Source: Gemmatimonadota bacterium
GTDB taxonomy: Bacteria; Gemmatimonadota; Gemmatimonadetes; Longimicrobiales; Gaopeijiaceae
DNA: 64,000 nucleotides
Direction of reading: 5' to 3'
Assembly: GCA_003248075.1 (NCBI GenBank)
Contig: QJYK01000076.1
Span: forward strand, 1 to 64,000
Below, one piece after another: positions 32,312 to 42,053 of the stretch. Each line of letters opens with the position of its first letter. Position 1 is the first letter of the stretch. The notes under the pieces are model-generated. The model was not told the origin of the DNA and did no database searches. It was given only the letters and a program-made list of their open reading frames with translations. Made by a program: the position numbers and the translations under genes.

Positions 32312-32839
32312 CGGATGAGATCGATCAAACTGGGGAAGCTCTGCACAGGTATGGCACCCCGCGTTGGGAGCGCCACGGCCCGCATCCAAGGCGGTTCGCC
32401 GACGGCATAGCCTAAGCTACGTCGAGGCGAACCAACGACGAAGATGGGGCCGTGCCGCCGTAACCCACAACCGCGTAAGAGCACGCTATCCCACGAAGTT
32501 GCGGGCGCAGGGGAGTCGCTGGCTGATGCGTTGTCTCTCCTTGTCGCCGTAGCCGGGCTACGACTCCTCGTCGTTCCGCGCGTGGGCCTCGCGAGCCCCC
32601 TGCGCGCGGCCGCACCCCATTGCGTGGACAGGCTCCCAGGGGTGGTGGCCGCGCGGCTCAACCGCACGAGCCGGTGCGCGAACCGGCGGTCGCGGGCGCA
32701 GAGGGGTGTGTCCCAACGACGGCGGTGGGATGTCCACCCCATGGGACGGACGTCGAGGCGAGACCCTCTTGCGAAAGGGCTCCGGGGCTGGCATGGGTCC
32801 TGCTCGATCCGTCGGTAGCATCCCCGCGATGGAGCGCCC
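32312..32839. other. 528-bp hairpin-rich intergenic region between divergent genes
   Basis: Between the DUF58 gene (minus) and the DUF4384-type gene (plus). No frame looks protein-like. It holds a long imperfect hairpin (32393-32433), a 7-1-7 palindrome (32548-32562), a perfect 6-bp-arm hairpin (32670-32687) and a 12-bp direct repeat (32419-32430 and 32750-32761). Function unknown: an RNA, a dispersed repeat, or regulatory DNA. Confidence 0.5.
32393..32433. repeat. 41-nt imperfect inverted repeat
   Basis: GGTTCGCC (32393-32400) pairs with GGCGAACC (32426-32433). Inside, GACG pairs with CGTC and TAGC with GCTA, around a CTAA loop; unpaired GCA and GA bulges break the stem. There is no T-tract on either side. 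It could be a terminator-like element, a REP-like repeat or part of an RNA. Confidence 0.6.
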
Positions 32840-34237
32840 ATGCGTACCGTTCTTCCCTGGACCCTGATCGCGCTGTCGGCTTTCGGCGTGCCGCGCGCAT
32901 CCGGCCAGGAATACGCCCAGGGGGAGTCGCTGGAGGCCCGCGTCTGGCTGGACCGCGGCGAAGAGCCCCTGGTCCAGCGCGGAGATCGGGTGCGGCTCTA
33001 CTATCGGACCTCGGCCGACGCCTACGTCACGATCTTCCACGTCGACACGGACGGGTCGGTTCGGCTTCTCTTTCCCCGCTCCCCGGACGACGACGATCTC
33101 GTGCGCGGTGGGCGAGACTACCGGCTGCTCTTCCCGACCTCGCCATACTGGTACGTCGACGAGGACCCCGGTCAGGGCTACTTCTTCATCCTGGCGTCGC
33201 CCGAGCCGTTCGACTACAGCCCGTTCGCGTACTCGCGCTACGACCGCAGCTGGGACCTGGGGGGCGTCGGCCGCACCGTATATCAGGACCCCTACGTGGC
33301 GATGGACGACTACGTGGCGAGCCTGCTCCCGGGATGGGAGGACATCCCGTACGCGCTCGACTTCGTGTCCTACGACGTGGGTGAGTCCCACGACTACCCA
33401 CGGTTCCTCTGCTACGATTGCCACGGCTTCCAGAGCTATGCGACCTGGAACCCCTATACCTACGCGTGCTCGAGCTTCCGGGTGGTGGTCTGGGATGACC
33501 CGTACTTCTACCCGCGTTACCGCTACCGGGGCACCCGCGTGGTGTACGCCACGCCCAGACGCGCCGTGCCGCGCTTCGAGTTCACGCGGCGGGGGCCGGG
33601 GGAAGGGTGGTCCACCGTCTGGAGGACGCGCCAGCCCCCGGTGAGGCGGGTGGAGTACGTCGAGCCCTCCGTCGTCCGGCCCCCGGGAGGGGATATCGTA
33701 CCCCCGCGTCGTCGGGTCGTCCCCAGCGATGCGGTGAGGTCCGGGGGGCGCGAGTCGACAGGAACGAGCCGCACGGTGGGCCCCGGGACGACGCGCACGG
33801 GGTCGCGACCCGGGACGACGCCTGGGAGCGTCGCCCGCCCCTCGTCCGGAGGCTCCCGCGTGATCCGAGCCCCCACGCCGGGGCGGGGCACCGTGGTAGC
33901 TCCCTCGCGCGAGCGCCCCATGTTGGAGCGCAGGCCCCCGTCGGCCTCGCGCTCCACGCGCCCGTCGGGGTCCGTCGCTCCGACCCGGGGTTCCAGCGCC
34001 CGTCCGTCGTCCGGGGGGGTGCCGGGAGCGGGTACTCGGGTGGTCCGGCCGCCCGTTCGCGGAGGGAACACGGGGGCGAGCCGGTCTCCGGCACGGCCTT
34101 CGGCGCGGCCGACCGCGGGGTCGCGGCCGCCCACATCGGGGGCCCGCCCCGCGGCGCGCCCACCCGCGCGGAAGCCCTCCGGCTCCCCGGCGCGCCCGGC
34201 CCGACCGAAGCCGAAGGGCAAGTCGGGCGGCAGCTGA
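32840..34237 (+). CDS. exported DUF4384-type protein with basic low-complexity tail
   Basis: A 465-residue exported protein with signal peptide (cleavage near ASG-QE). Residues about 30-110 form a DUF4384-like beta domain (EPLVQRGDRVRLYYRTSADAY, HVDTDGSVRLLFP). The middle is rich in Tyr and Asp, with a CYDC pair. From about residue 275 the chain is Arg/Ser/Pro/Gly/Thr-rich with little structure and ends very basic. It may bind acidic polymers or be anchored, but nothing shows how. Related domains occur in effector-like and surface proteins. Confidence 0.7.
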   Translation: MRTVLPWTLIALSAFGVPRASGQEYAQGESLEARVWLDRGEEPLVQRGDRVRLYYRTSADAYVTIFHVDTDGSVRLLFPRSPDDDDLVRGGRDYRLLFPTSPYWYVDEDPGQGYFFILASPEPFDYSPFAYSRYDRSWDLGGVGRTVYQDPYVAMDDYVASLLPGWEDIPYALDFVSYDVGESHDYPRFLCYDCHGFQSYATWNPYTYACSSFRVVVWDDPYFYPRYRYRGTRVVYATPRRAVPRFEFTRRGPGEGWSTVWRTRQPPVRRVEYVEPSVVRPPGGDIVPPRRRVVPSDAVRSGGRESTGTSRTVGPGTTRTGSRPGTTPGSVARPSSGGSRVIRAPTPGRGTVVAPSRERPMLERRPPSASRSTRPSGSVAPTRGSSARPSSGGVPGAGTRVVRPPVRGGNTGASRSPARPSARPTAGSRPPTSGARPAARPPARKPSGSPARPARPKPKGKSGGS

Positions 34238-34421
34238 CGATCGGACAGGGGACGTGAGCTAGGAGCGCGGGGCCGCCAGGCGATCCCCGCAAAGAAGGAC
34301 CGGGGTTCTGGAGAGCGCTCGGTGTACGCCAGGCCGATGCGAGCCGTTAACTTTCCCGGCCTGCGTCCGCCCCGCGCCACGCGGTGCGTCGCCGCGACCG
34401 GAGCTTCCCCGAACCCGCCGC

Positions 34422-36230
34422 GTGTCCGTGCGTCTCGACCAGATCCGCAATTTCTGCATCGTCGCTCACATCGACCACGGCAAGTCGACGTTGGCCGATC
34501 GTCTGCTGGAGCGCACGGCCACGCTCGACAAGCGTCAGATGCGCGAGCAGGTGCTCGACGACAACGAGCTGGAGCGTGAGCGGGGTATCACGATCAAGCT
34601 CCACGCCGTCCGCATGGCCTATCGGTCCGTCGACGGCCGGGACTACGAGCTCAACCTCATCGACACCCCGGGGCACGTGGACTTCACGTACGAGGTGTCC
34701 CGCTCGCTGGCGGCCTGCGAGGGGGCGATCCTCGTGGTGGACGCGACCCAGGGGGTGCAGGCTCAGACCCTCTCGAACCTGTTCCTGGCACTGGACGCCG
34801 GTCTCGAGATCATTCCGGTCCTGAACAAGATCGACCTGCCCGGCGCGGAGCCCGAGCGGCGCCGGGACGAGGTGGCGGATCTTCTGGGCGTCGAGCCCGG
34901 ATCTGTTCTCCTCGCCAGCGCGAAGGAGGGCATCGGCGTCGACGAGGTCCTCGAGGCCGTGGTCGCGCGGGTGCCGCCGCCCAGCGGCGACCCGGAAGCG
35001 CCCCTGCGCGCCCTGATCTTCGACTCGTACTACGACAAGTACCTCGGGGCTGTCCCCTCGGTTCGCGTGGTCGACGGAGCGATCAGGCCCGGCATGCAGA
35101 TCACCTTCGGCAACGTGGATCGGCGCTATGAGGTGACCGAGGTGGGGTACCTGCGACTCGGCCGCAAGCCGCAGCCCCAGCTCACCCCGGGCGAGGTCGG
35201 GTACGTCGTGGCCGCCATCAAGGAGGTGACGGACACCCGCGTGGGGGACACCATCCTCGACGCAGACCGCCGCGCGTCGGAGCTTCTGCCCGGCTATCAG
35301 GAAGCGCGACCCATGGTATTCGCGGGGCTCTACCCCACCGCCTCCGACGACTACGAGGACCTGCGCGACGCTCTGGAGCGGCTCAAGCTCAACGATGCGA
35401 GCCTGCACTACGAGCCGGAGACCTCGGTGGCTCTCGGCTTCGGATTCCGCTGTGGGTTCCTGGGGCTCCTGCACATGGAGATCGTCCAGGAGCGGCTCGA
35501 GCGGGAGTTTGGCGTAGACCTCATCACCACGGTCCCGAACGTGGAGTACCACGTACGGCTCACGAACGGGGAGGAGAGTCGAATCGAAAGCCCCACGGCG
35601 ATGCCCGACGCCGGCCGCATCGATTCGATCTCCGAGCCCGTGGTGAAGGCCCATATCGTGTGTCCGTCAGAGTATATCGGGAACGTGCAGAAGCTCTGTT
35701 ATGACCGGCGTGGCGTGTACCGAGGGATGGCCTATCTGGACCCGCAGAGGGTCGAGATGAACTTCGAGCTTCCGCTCTCGGAGATCGTTCTGGACTTCTA
35801 CGATCGTCTGAAGAGTGGAACCCGCGGTTATGCCGCGCTCGACTACGAGTTCCTCGAATATCGCGAAGATGCGCTCGTGAAGCTCGACATCCTCGTGAAC
35901 GGTGATCCGGTCGACGCCTTCAGCGTCGTCATCCACGAAGACAAGGCCTTCGTCTATGGACGGGATCTGGTTCGAAAGCTCAAGGACCTCATTCCCCGTC
36001 AGCAGTACGAGGTGGCTCTGCAAGCCGCCATCGGCAACAACATCATCGCCCGCACGAACGTGAAGGCGCTCCGGAAGAACGTGACGGCGAAGTGCTACGG
36101 AGGCGACATCACCCGGAAGCGGAAGCTCCTCGAGAAGCAGAAGGAGGGGAAGCGCCGCATGAAGCAGGTGGGCTCTGTGGAGATCCCCCAGGAAGCGTTC
36201 CTGGCGGTACTGGATCTGTCCGGCGAATGA
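34422..36230 (+). CDS. lepA: elongation factor 4 (LepA GTPase)
   Basis: A 602-residue translation GTPase with [10 protein letters not shown]-loop, RGIT switch, DTPGHVDF and NKIDLPGA, a C-terminal domain with [21 protein letters not shown], and the LepA-specific tail. It acts on stalled or elongating ribosomes. The start is GTG 34422. Its stop overlaps the next start as ATGA. Confidence 0.97.
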   Translation: MSVRLDQIRNFCIVAHIDHGKSTLADRLLERTATLDKRQMREQVLDDNELERERGITIKLHAVRMAYRSVDGRDYELNLIDTPGHVDFTYEVSRSLAACEGAILVVDATQGVQAQTLSNLFLALDAGLEIIPVLNKIDLPGAEPERRRDEVADLLGVEPGSVLLASAKEGIGVDEVLEAVVARVPPPSGDPEAPLRALIFDSYYDKYLGAVPSVRVVDGAIRPGMQITFGNVDRRYEVTEVGYLRLGRKPQPQLTPGEVGYVVAAIKEVTDTRVGDTILDADRRASELLPGYQEARPMVFAGLYPTASDDYEDLRDALERLKLNDASLHYEPETSVALGFGFRCGFLGLLHMEIVQERLEREFGVDLITTVPNVEYHVRLTNGEESRIESPTAMPDAGRIDSISEPVVKAHIVCPSEYIGNVQKLCYDRRGVYRGMAYLDPQRVEMNFELPLSEIVLDFYDRLKSGTRGYAALDYEFLEYREDALVKLDILVNGDPVDAFSVVIHEDKAFVYGRDLVRKLKDLIPRQQYEVALQAAIGNNIIARTNVKALRKNVTAKCYGGDITRKRKLLEKQKEGKRRMKQVGSVEIPQEAFLAVLDLSGE

Positions 36231-37249
36231 GGCAGGGGGCCGCAGCGGACACGAGGCGTCACGTCGTCCGCGCGCCCAACCACCTCGGCGACGTCGTGAT
36301 GGCGCTGCCGGCGCTGCGTGCGGCGCAGGTGGACGTGGTGGTCCGGGGGTGGCTGGCGCCGCTGCTGGAGATGGCGGCGCTGGGTGTCCAGGTGATCCCG
36401 TTGGATCGAGGCTGGGTCGGGTGGGGGGCGGCCGTGCGCCGCCTGCGCCGAGAGGGCTACGAGCGGGGCACCCTGCTCACGCCGTCCTTCAGCGCGGCTT
36501 GGCTCTTCCGCTGGGGCGGGGTCGGACGCCTTCGCGGCACGGCCACCGACGGTCGATCCTGGCTCCTCACCGAGCGCGTCGGGCGAGGGGTGCTTGGCGG
36601 ACTCCATCGGGTGAACCAGTACCGTCTCCTCCTGGACCAGGAGCTCGATCCAGAGCCGTCGCTCCCCCACCTGACCCCGCCAGAGGCCGTCGTCGCCTCC
36701 TGGCGTGCGCGCGTCGGTGCCTCCGGCGCTCCCCTCGTCGGACTTTTTCCCGGCTCCAACGCCCGGGCGCGGCGCTGGCCGACCGATCGCTTCGGGGCCG
36801 TCGGGCGTGCCTTGGTGAGGCATGGCGCCCGTGTCGTCGTGATCGGCGGCCCGGTGGAGCGGCCGTTGACGGCCGCGGTGGCCGCGGCTGTGCCGGGGGC
36901 GGTGGACGCCGGTGGCGCAACGGATCTGGTCGGGCTGGCGGCGCTGCTCTCGATGTGCGATCTCCTTGTGACGAACGATTCGGGCCCCATGCACGTTGCG
37001 GGAGCTGTCGGCACGCCGACCGTCACCCTGTGGGGTCCCTCCGACCCGGCGGAAGTCGGTCCACCCGGCCCGCGGCACGTCCGCGTGGACGGGGGCCCGC
37101 TTCCATGCCGGCCTTGTTTCAAGAACACGTGTCCCCGATCGGGCCCGGGGACCCGGATCGCCGAGGCCCACGAGGAATGCATGCGTCTGATCACGATCGA
37201 GCGGGTCTCGGAGGCGGCCACCCGGTGCCTCGAGGGGATGAGCCCATGA
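36227..37249 (+). CDS. glycosyltransferase family 9, heptosyltransferase-like
   Basis: A 340-residue enzyme of the WaaF/WaaC type that adds heptose to lipopolysaccharide core. Features are the N-terminal [53 protein letters not shown] and the Cys-rich end [10 protein letters not shown]. The substrate is inferred from family only. ATGA overlaps link it to lepA and to the ROK kinase downstream. Confidence 0.85.
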   Translation: MRQGAAADTRRHVVRAPNHLGDVVMALPALRAAQVDVVVRGWLAPLLEMAALGVQVIPLDRGWVGWGAAVRRLRREGYERGTLLTPSFSAAWLFRWGGVGRLRGTATDGRSWLLTERVGRGVLGGLHRVNQYRLLLDQELDPEPSLPHLTPPEAVVASWRARVGASGAPLVGLFPGSNARARRWPTDRFGAVGRALVRHGARVVVIGGPVERPLTAAVAAAVPGAVDAGGATDLVGLAALLSMCDLLVTNDSGPMHVAGAVGTPTVTLWGPSDPAEVGPPGPRHVRVDGGPLPCRPCFKNTCPRSGPGTRIAEAHEECMRLITIERVSEAATRCLEGMSP

Positions 37250-38223
37250 GCTCGTGGGTCGTGGGCGTGGACATCGGGGGGACGAACGTCGTGGTGGGGC
37301 TGATCCCCACCGCGGGGGGTCACCCCGTATCGATTCGTAACCGGGCGACCGCCTCGTTGGGAAGCCAGGACGAGGTGGTCGGGCATGTGGGGCGCATGAT
37401 CGAGGAGGTGATCGAGCAGGGCGTCGCCAATGGGGGGGGTAGCCGCGCGGACGTGGTCGGGATCGGCATCGGCACCCCGGGTCCTCTCGACCTCGATCGA
37501 GGCGTGGTGCTGGACGCCTTCAACCTTGGGTGGAGGGACTTCCCGCTTCGGGACCGCCTCGCGGAGGCGACCGGCCTCGCCACCTCCCTGGACAACGACG
37601 CGAACTGTGCGACCTGGGGCGAATACTGGCTTGGCGCCGGCCGGGGTGCACGTACGCTGGTCGGAGTGACCCTGGGCACCGGGATCGGTGGCGGCGTCAT
37701 TCTGGACGGGCGCCTCGTCCACGGGGCATCCGCCAGTGCAGGCGAGGTCGGGCACATGACCATCGACTTCACGGGCCGTCGCTGCAAGTGCGGCAACTAC
37801 GGGTGCCTCGAGGCCTACGCCTCGGGCCCGAACATTGCAGCCCGGGCGCGTGAGGGGGTGGAGGCCGGCGCAGAGTCGATTCTGCTCGAGCTCGCCGGGG
37901 GGGAACTGGAGCGCATCACTGCCGTCACGGTCTACGAGGCTCTGCTACAGGGTGACACGTACGCCCTCGAGGTGATGACCGAGACGGCCAAGATCCTGGG
38001 GGCAGGGGTCGCGAATCTGGTGAACGTGCTCAATCCGGATGTTGTGGTGATCGTCGGAGGCGTGACCCGCGCGGGCGAGCACCTGTTCGCCCCACTTCGC
38101 TCGGAGGTGAGGCGTCGGGCCTTCCGAACCGCCGAGCGCGTGTGCCGGATCGTGCCCGGGGACCTCCCGGAGACGGCCGGCGTCATCGGGGCGGCCGGTT
38201 TGTTCCTGAGTCACCAGCGGTGA
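37246..38223 (+). CDS. ROK-family sugar kinase (glucokinase-like)
   Basis: A 325-residue kinase with DIGGTNVVVG phosphate loop, catalytic Asp118 in LDNDANCA, and the ROK zinc motif CKCGNYGCLE. Glucose is the likely substrate; other hexoses or N-acetyl sugars are possible. The ATG overlaps the upstream stop (ATGA). Confidence 0.9.
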   Translation: MSSWVVGVDIGGTNVVVGLIPTAGGHPVSIRNRATASLGSQDEVVGHVGRMIEEVIEQGVANGGGSRADVVGIGIGTPGPLDLDRGVVLDAFNLGWRDFPLRDRLAEATGLATSLDNDANCATWGEYWLGAGRGARTLVGVTLGTGIGGGVILDGRLVHGASASAGEVGHMTIDFTGRRCKCGNYGCLEAYASGPNIAARAREGVEAGAESILLELAGGELERITAVTVYEALLQGDTYALEVMTETAKILGAGVANLVNVLNPDVVVIVGGVTRAGEHLFAPLRSEVRRRAFRTAERVCRIVPGDLPETAGVIGAAGLFLSHQR

Positions 38224-39254
38224 GATCCCGACAGCCAGCCGACTGGATGTCCCCTTCCGGGGCTGCCGGAGGCGGGGGCAGGACCCTGGGCGCCCTGGGC
38301 ACCCTCGTCTGGGACCGGATCGTCGAGCGCGACCGGAGAGCGGGGCCCGTGGAGGAGTGGGGTGGGATGGCGTACGCCCTGTCTGCGCTCCGTGCGGCTC
38401 TCCCGGACGATTGGAAGGTGCTCCCCATCGTCAAGGTGGGGCGGGACCTGGCCGAGGAGGCGTTCCGGTTCCTTCGCGAGATCCCGGGCACCGACGTGTC
38501 CGCGGTGGTCGTGGTCCCCGAGCCGAACAATCGGGTGGAGCTCCGATACACGAGCGCCGAACGCCGCACGGAGCGCATGAGTGGAGGGGTCCCGCCCTGG
38601 ATCTGGCCCGAGCTGGCACCGCTGGTCGACCTTTGCGACGCGCTCTACGTCAACTTCATCTCGGGCTTCGAGATGGAGCTCCCCACGGCGAGAGCGCTGC
38701 GTGCCGGATACGGCGGTCCATCCTACGCGGACCTGCATTCGCTGTTCCTGGGGATCACAGGGGTCGGCGAGCGGGTCCCCCGCGAGCTGCTCGACTGGCG
38801 CGACTGGCTGCGCTGTTTCGACGCCGTCCAGATGAACGAGGATGAGTTCGAGCTGCTGGGCCTGGCCTCGGGCGATCCCTGGCGCCTCGCCGCGGACGCG
38901 CTCGGACCCGAGCTGAGGCTCATGACCGTGACCCTCGGGCCCCGCGGAGCGGCGTATGTCGCTCAGGCCGACCTGGCGCCGGACCCCCTCACCTGGCGCG
39001 GCCGGCGTGGGGTCGAGCCGGCGCTTCGGGCGCGCTCGGCCCGCGTGCCTCTCGATGGGCTCGCACGGGAGGGCGATCCCACCGGGTGCGGGGATGTCTG
39101 GGGTGCGACGTTCTTCGCGCGCATCCTGGCCGGCGACGGCCTCGAGGCAGCGATGCAGGAGGCGAATCGCCTCGCGTCGCGCAACGTCACCCATCGCGGT
39201 GCGCGGGGGCTCTTCCGACACCTCACCGGGCGCCTGTCCCACGTGGAGGAGTAA
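38220..39254 (+). CDS. PfkB-family carbohydrate kinase
   Basis: A 344-residue ribokinase-fold kinase. The C-terminal signature DPTGCGDVWGATF contains the catalytic Asp. The N-terminal glycine-rich region (GALGTLVWDRI) and sugar-lid segments are present. The substrate is unknown; this superfamily also includes adenosine and heptose kinases. GTG 38220 overlaps the ROK stop (GTGA). Confidence 0.82.
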   Translation: MRSRQPADWMSPSGAAGGGGRTLGALGTLVWDRIVERDRRAGPVEEWGGMAYALSALRAALPDDWKVLPIVKVGRDLAEEAFRFLREIPGTDVSAVVVVPEPNNRVELRYTSAERRTERMSGGVPPWIWPELAPLVDLCDALYVNFISGFEMELPTARALRAGYGGPSYADLHSLFLGITGVGERVPRELLDWRDWLRCFDAVQMNEDEFELLGLASGDPWRLAADALGPELRLMTVTLGPRGAAYVAQADLAPDPLTWRGRRGVEPALRARSARVPLDGLAREGDPTGCGDVWGATFFARILAGDGLEAAMQEANRLASRNVTHRGARGLFRHLTGRLSHVEE

Positions 39255-39255
39255 G

Positions 39256-40152
39256 GTGCAGGTCATTCCCGTTCCCGGATCGCTGGACGCCCAGACCGTC
39301 GACGCGCTCCTGGACCTGGTGCCGCCGGAAGGTACCGCCGGCCGAATCCTCTTCGACGCGCGGCACGTTCGCTGGGTCGACCCGAACGGGATGGTGGGGC
39401 TCGTGGTCGCAGGGACTGTGGCCCGTGATCGCTCGGACACGCTCCCGCGCCTGGAGTTGCCCGAGAGCGCGGACGTACTGTCCTACCTGGGGCGCATGGC
39501 GTTCTTCGATTCGGTCGCGGGCGTGTTCGAGATCGAGCAACGAACGCCCCGCCGCTCCGGCGGCACGTCCGACGTCCTGCTGGAGATCACCCCGGTCCAG
39601 GCCAACTCCGACGTGCACGAGGTGGTGGACCGCGTTCAGTCCCGCGCCGGCGCCATCCTGTCGTCCAAGCTCGGTTACCCGGGAACTTCGGTGGTCCAGT
39701 TCAGCGTCATCCTCTCCGAGGTGTGCCAGAACATCGTCGAGCACGCGGACGGGCCAGGCTGGGTCGCGGCGCAGGCCTACAACTGGGCGCGCCGCCTCGG
39801 GCGCTGGGTGGTGGTCATCGCGGTCATGGACATCGGGCGGGGCTTTCGCGGCTCGCTGGCCGAAGAGCACTCGGCGCGATACGGAGATCGCTGGAGCGAC
39901 GCCACCGCACTCGAGGCCGCCTTCCTCCACGGACTGACGCGGTTCCCCGACTCGGGGCGTGGCCAAGGCATCCAGCAGATCCGCAGGCAAGTGCAGCGCT
40001 GGAACGGAGCGATCACGATCCGGAGCGGGACGGCACGCATCGGCCAGGTTCCGGAGTGGGACGATACGCCCCCCCTCGTGGAGGGGCTGGCACCTTTCCC
40101 TGGATCACAGATCAGCATCGTCCTTCCCGCGAAGGAAGGAGGACAGACGTGA
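39256..40152 (+). CDS. STAS-like plus HATPase_c fusion protein
   Basis: A 298-residue protein. Residues 1-95 look like a STAS/MlaB fold, but the usual DSSG phosphorylation motif reads DPNG (42-45). Residues about 120-298 are a GHKL ATPase: the N-box has Glu155, Asn159 and His163 in SEVCQNIVEH, the G1 box is DIGRGF (192-197) and the G2 segment is GRGQGIQQIRR (234-244). These are features of anti-sigma/partner-switch kinases. A STAS-like protein follows with GTGA overlap. It is in an operon with sugar kinases, which may be its input. The start is GTG with GGAGGAG upstream. Confidence 0.75.
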   Translation: MQVIPVPGSLDAQTVDALLDLVPPEGTAGRILFDARHVRWVDPNGMVGLVVAGTVARDRSDTLPRLELPESADVLSYLGRMAFFDSVAGVFEIEQRTPRRSGGTSDVLLEITPVQANSDVHEVVDRVQSRAGAILSSKLGYPGTSVVQFSVILSEVCQNIVEHADGPGWVAAQAYNWARRLGRWVVVIAVMDIGRGFRGSLAEEHSARYGDRWSDATALEAAFLHGLTRFPDSGRGQGIQQIRRQVQRWNGAITIRSGTARIGQVPEWDDTPPLVEGLAPFPGSQISIVLPAKEGGQT

Positions 40153-40730
40153 CCGACCTACCTCTGGATCCGATCGCCATCGACGTCGGCGACCTGCTGC
40201 AACGGACCGTGGCGTCTCTCTATTCGCACCTGGTCACGAGGCCCACGGGGCGGGCCGTGCGCATGGCGATCGAGACACAACTCGCCGAGGCCGGCGGGCG
40301 TTCCCTGTCTCTGATCGACCTCTCGGAGGTGACGATCCTGGATTTCTCGTGCGCCGACGAGGTGGTGGCGAAGCTCCTGCAGAAGCATCAGGGAGATGCC
40401 GGGCTCGAAGCCATCTTCGTGTTCCGTGGCGTGCACGAACCGCATCGCGACCAGATCCAGGTCGTGCTCGAGCGGCAGTCGCTCGCCGTCGTGGCCGAGA
40501 CCGGGCCGGGACGATTCGAGCTGCTCGGCGCCCGATCGCCGGACGAAGACCTGGCTTGGCGATACCTGGAGGATCAGGGGTTCCTGGGGCGTGACGAGGC
40601 CCATGCCCTCTGCGGCGCCTCGGATCCCGTGCGCGCTTTCGAGGCCCTCTCGGAGCGGGGCTTGGCATTCCGGAGTCCCGTGACGGGCCGGTACCACGCA
40701 CTCAGCCGCCTGGTGGAGCACCTGACCTGA
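40149..40730 (+). CDS. STAS-like domain protein, partner of the STAS-HATPase
   Basis: A 193-residue protein. Residues about 30-120 have a STAS-like pattern (LSLIDLSEVTILDFSCADEV), with DFSC at 65-68 in place of DSSG, so the usual phosphoserine position is Phe. The C-terminal 65 residues are helical and may form a small winged-helix domain. The GTG start overlaps the preceding stop. It is probably the binding partner of the upstream ATPase, by analogy with partner-switching systems. Confidence 0.65.
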   Translation: MTDLPLDPIAIDVGDLLQRTVASLYSHLVTRPTGRAVRMAIETQLAEAGGRSLSLIDLSEVTILDFSCADEVVAKLLQKHQGDAGLEAIFVFRGVHEPHRDQIQVVLERQSLAVVAETGPGRFELLGARSPDEDLAWRYLEDQGFLGRDEAHALCGASDPVRAFEALSERGLAFRSPVTGRYHALSRLVEHLT

Positions 40731-40774
40731 CGCGCGACTGGGGGTCGGGTCGCGCCCGGGAGGGCGATTCCCTT

Positions 40775-40799
40775 AGCTTAGCGCCAAGCGCTCAGAGCT
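40775..40799. other. small hairpin in the leader of the transsulfuration gene
   Basis: AGCGC/GCGCT arms with a CAA loop, flanked by AGCT on both sides. It lies 18-43 bp before ATG 40818. It could be a leader structure or a terminator-like end of the preceding operon. It does not match a SAM riboswitch consensus I know. Confidence 0.3.
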
Positions 40800-40817
40800 G
40801 ATCACATCCGGAGCCTC

Positions 40818-41993
40818 ATGTCCGACGATCTGTCGTTCCGCCGCCCCGGTCCCTCGACGGTGGGCGTCCACGGGGCCAGGAGAACGAGGGTGCCTGGCGA
40901 GCCGGTCGTGCCGCCGATCGTGCAGAGCTCGACCTTCTTCTGGGGAAAGCCCTCGGACGGCGAGCTGCTGTACAGCCGATACGGAAACAACCCGAACCAG
41001 GAGATGCTGGCCCGCAAGCTCGCGGAGCTGGAGGGGACGGATGCCGCGATCGGTCTCGCGAGCGGCATGGCGGCCACCGCGATGACGCTTCTCGCCCTCA
41101 CCAAGTCCGGCGATCACGTGGTGGCGTCGTCGATGCTATACGGAACGACTCGGGCCCTGCTCCGGGATGAGCTTCCGCGTCGCGGCGTGAGCACCACCTT
41201 CGTCGACCCGGATACCGTTCGTGGATGGCGGGCCGCGGTGCGCCCGAACACACGGGTCATCCTGCTCGAGACACCCACGAATCCGGCCGTGCGCATCCTG
41301 GACCCGCGCCCGATCGCCGCGCTGGCGAGGGAGCGCGGATTGACCTTCCTTGTTGATGCGACCTTTGCGACCCCCGTCAATCTAAGGCCGGTGGCACTCG
41401 GTGTGGATGCGGTCATCCACAGCGCGACCAAGTACCTGGGCGGTCACTCCGACCTCGTGGCCGGCGTCGTGTGCGGGCCGCACGGTCTCATCGAGGAGGT
41501 GGGGAGGGTCGCGCGCCTGTATGGTCCCGCGCTCGACCCGCACGCGGCTTGGCTGCTCGATCGCGGGCTGCGCACGCTTTCGGCCCGTGTGCAGCGGCAC
41601 AATGAGAACGGATTGGTGCTCGCGCGCTGGTTTAGCGATCAGCCGGCGGTACGCCGGGTCATCTACCCGGGTCTCGAGGACCATCCCGACCACGGCTTCG
41701 CGAAGGAGCACATGGACGGCTTCGGCGGGATGCTCGCCGTCGTGCTCGAAGGCGGTGGCGTGGCTGCGGACCGTTTCATGCGCTCGCTGGAGCTCGCGAT
41801 TGCGGCCCCGAGCCTGGGTGGGGTCGAGACTCTCGTGTCCCAGCCGCGCTATACCTCGCATATCGGGATGTCGGCCCGGGAGCTGGCGTCTCAGGGAATC
41901 GACGACGGGTTCGTGAGAATCAGCGTAGGGATCGAGGACGTCCGGGACCTCATGGCCGACTTTCAGCAGGCCCTCGAGGTCGCTCGGGGCTGA
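40818..41993 (+). CDS. transsulfuration-family PLP enzyme
   Basis: A 391-residue enzyme of the cystathionine gamma-synthase/methionine gamma-lyase/O-acetylhomoserine sulfhydrylase family. PLP Lys is in IHSATKYLGGHSD; YSRYGNNPNQ and LASGMAATAM are family motifs. It probably makes or breaks C-S bonds of methionine or cysteine precursors. The exact reaction cannot be set without trees. A second paralogue is at 58.8 kb. Confidence 0.88.
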   Translation: MSDDLSFRRPGPSTVGVHGARRTRVPGEPVVPPIVQSSTFFWGKPSDGELLYSRYGNNPNQEMLARKLAELEGTDAAIGLASGMAATAMTLLALTKSGDHVVASSMLYGTTRALLRDELPRRGVSTTFVDPDTVRGWRAAVRPNTRVILLETPTNPAVRILDPRPIAALARERGLTFLVDATFATPVNLRPVALGVDAVIHSATKYLGGHSDLVAGVVCGPHGLIEEVGRVARLYGPALDPHAAWLLDRGLRTLSARVQRHNENGLVLARWFSDQPAVRRVIYPGLEDHPDHGFAKEHMDGFGGMLAVVLEGGGVAADRFMRSLELAIAAPSLGGVETLVSQPRYTSHIGMSARELASQGIDDGFVRISVGIEDVRDLMADFQQALEVARG

Positions 41994-41998
41994 GTCGC

Positions 41999-42036
41999 CG
42001 GCGGCCGGACCCGAGTTGACCGGGTGCCGGCCGCCG
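41999..42036. terminator. bidirectional hairpin terminator candidate
   Basis: A 15-bp stem (10 bp CGGCGGCCGG/CCGGCCGCCG plus ACCCG/CGGGT, one bulged G) with a 7-nt loop, between the convergent transsulfuration gene and pruA. There is no T-tract, so it may need a factor or slow polymerase. Confidence 0.5.
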
Positions 42037-42053
42037 GGCGCCCTGATCCCGGG

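Noticed and set aside
40731-40817. SAM or related riboswitch before the transsulfuration gene
   Set aside because: The leader is too short and lacks the conserved core of known SAM or SAH riboswitches; only a small hairpin is visible.
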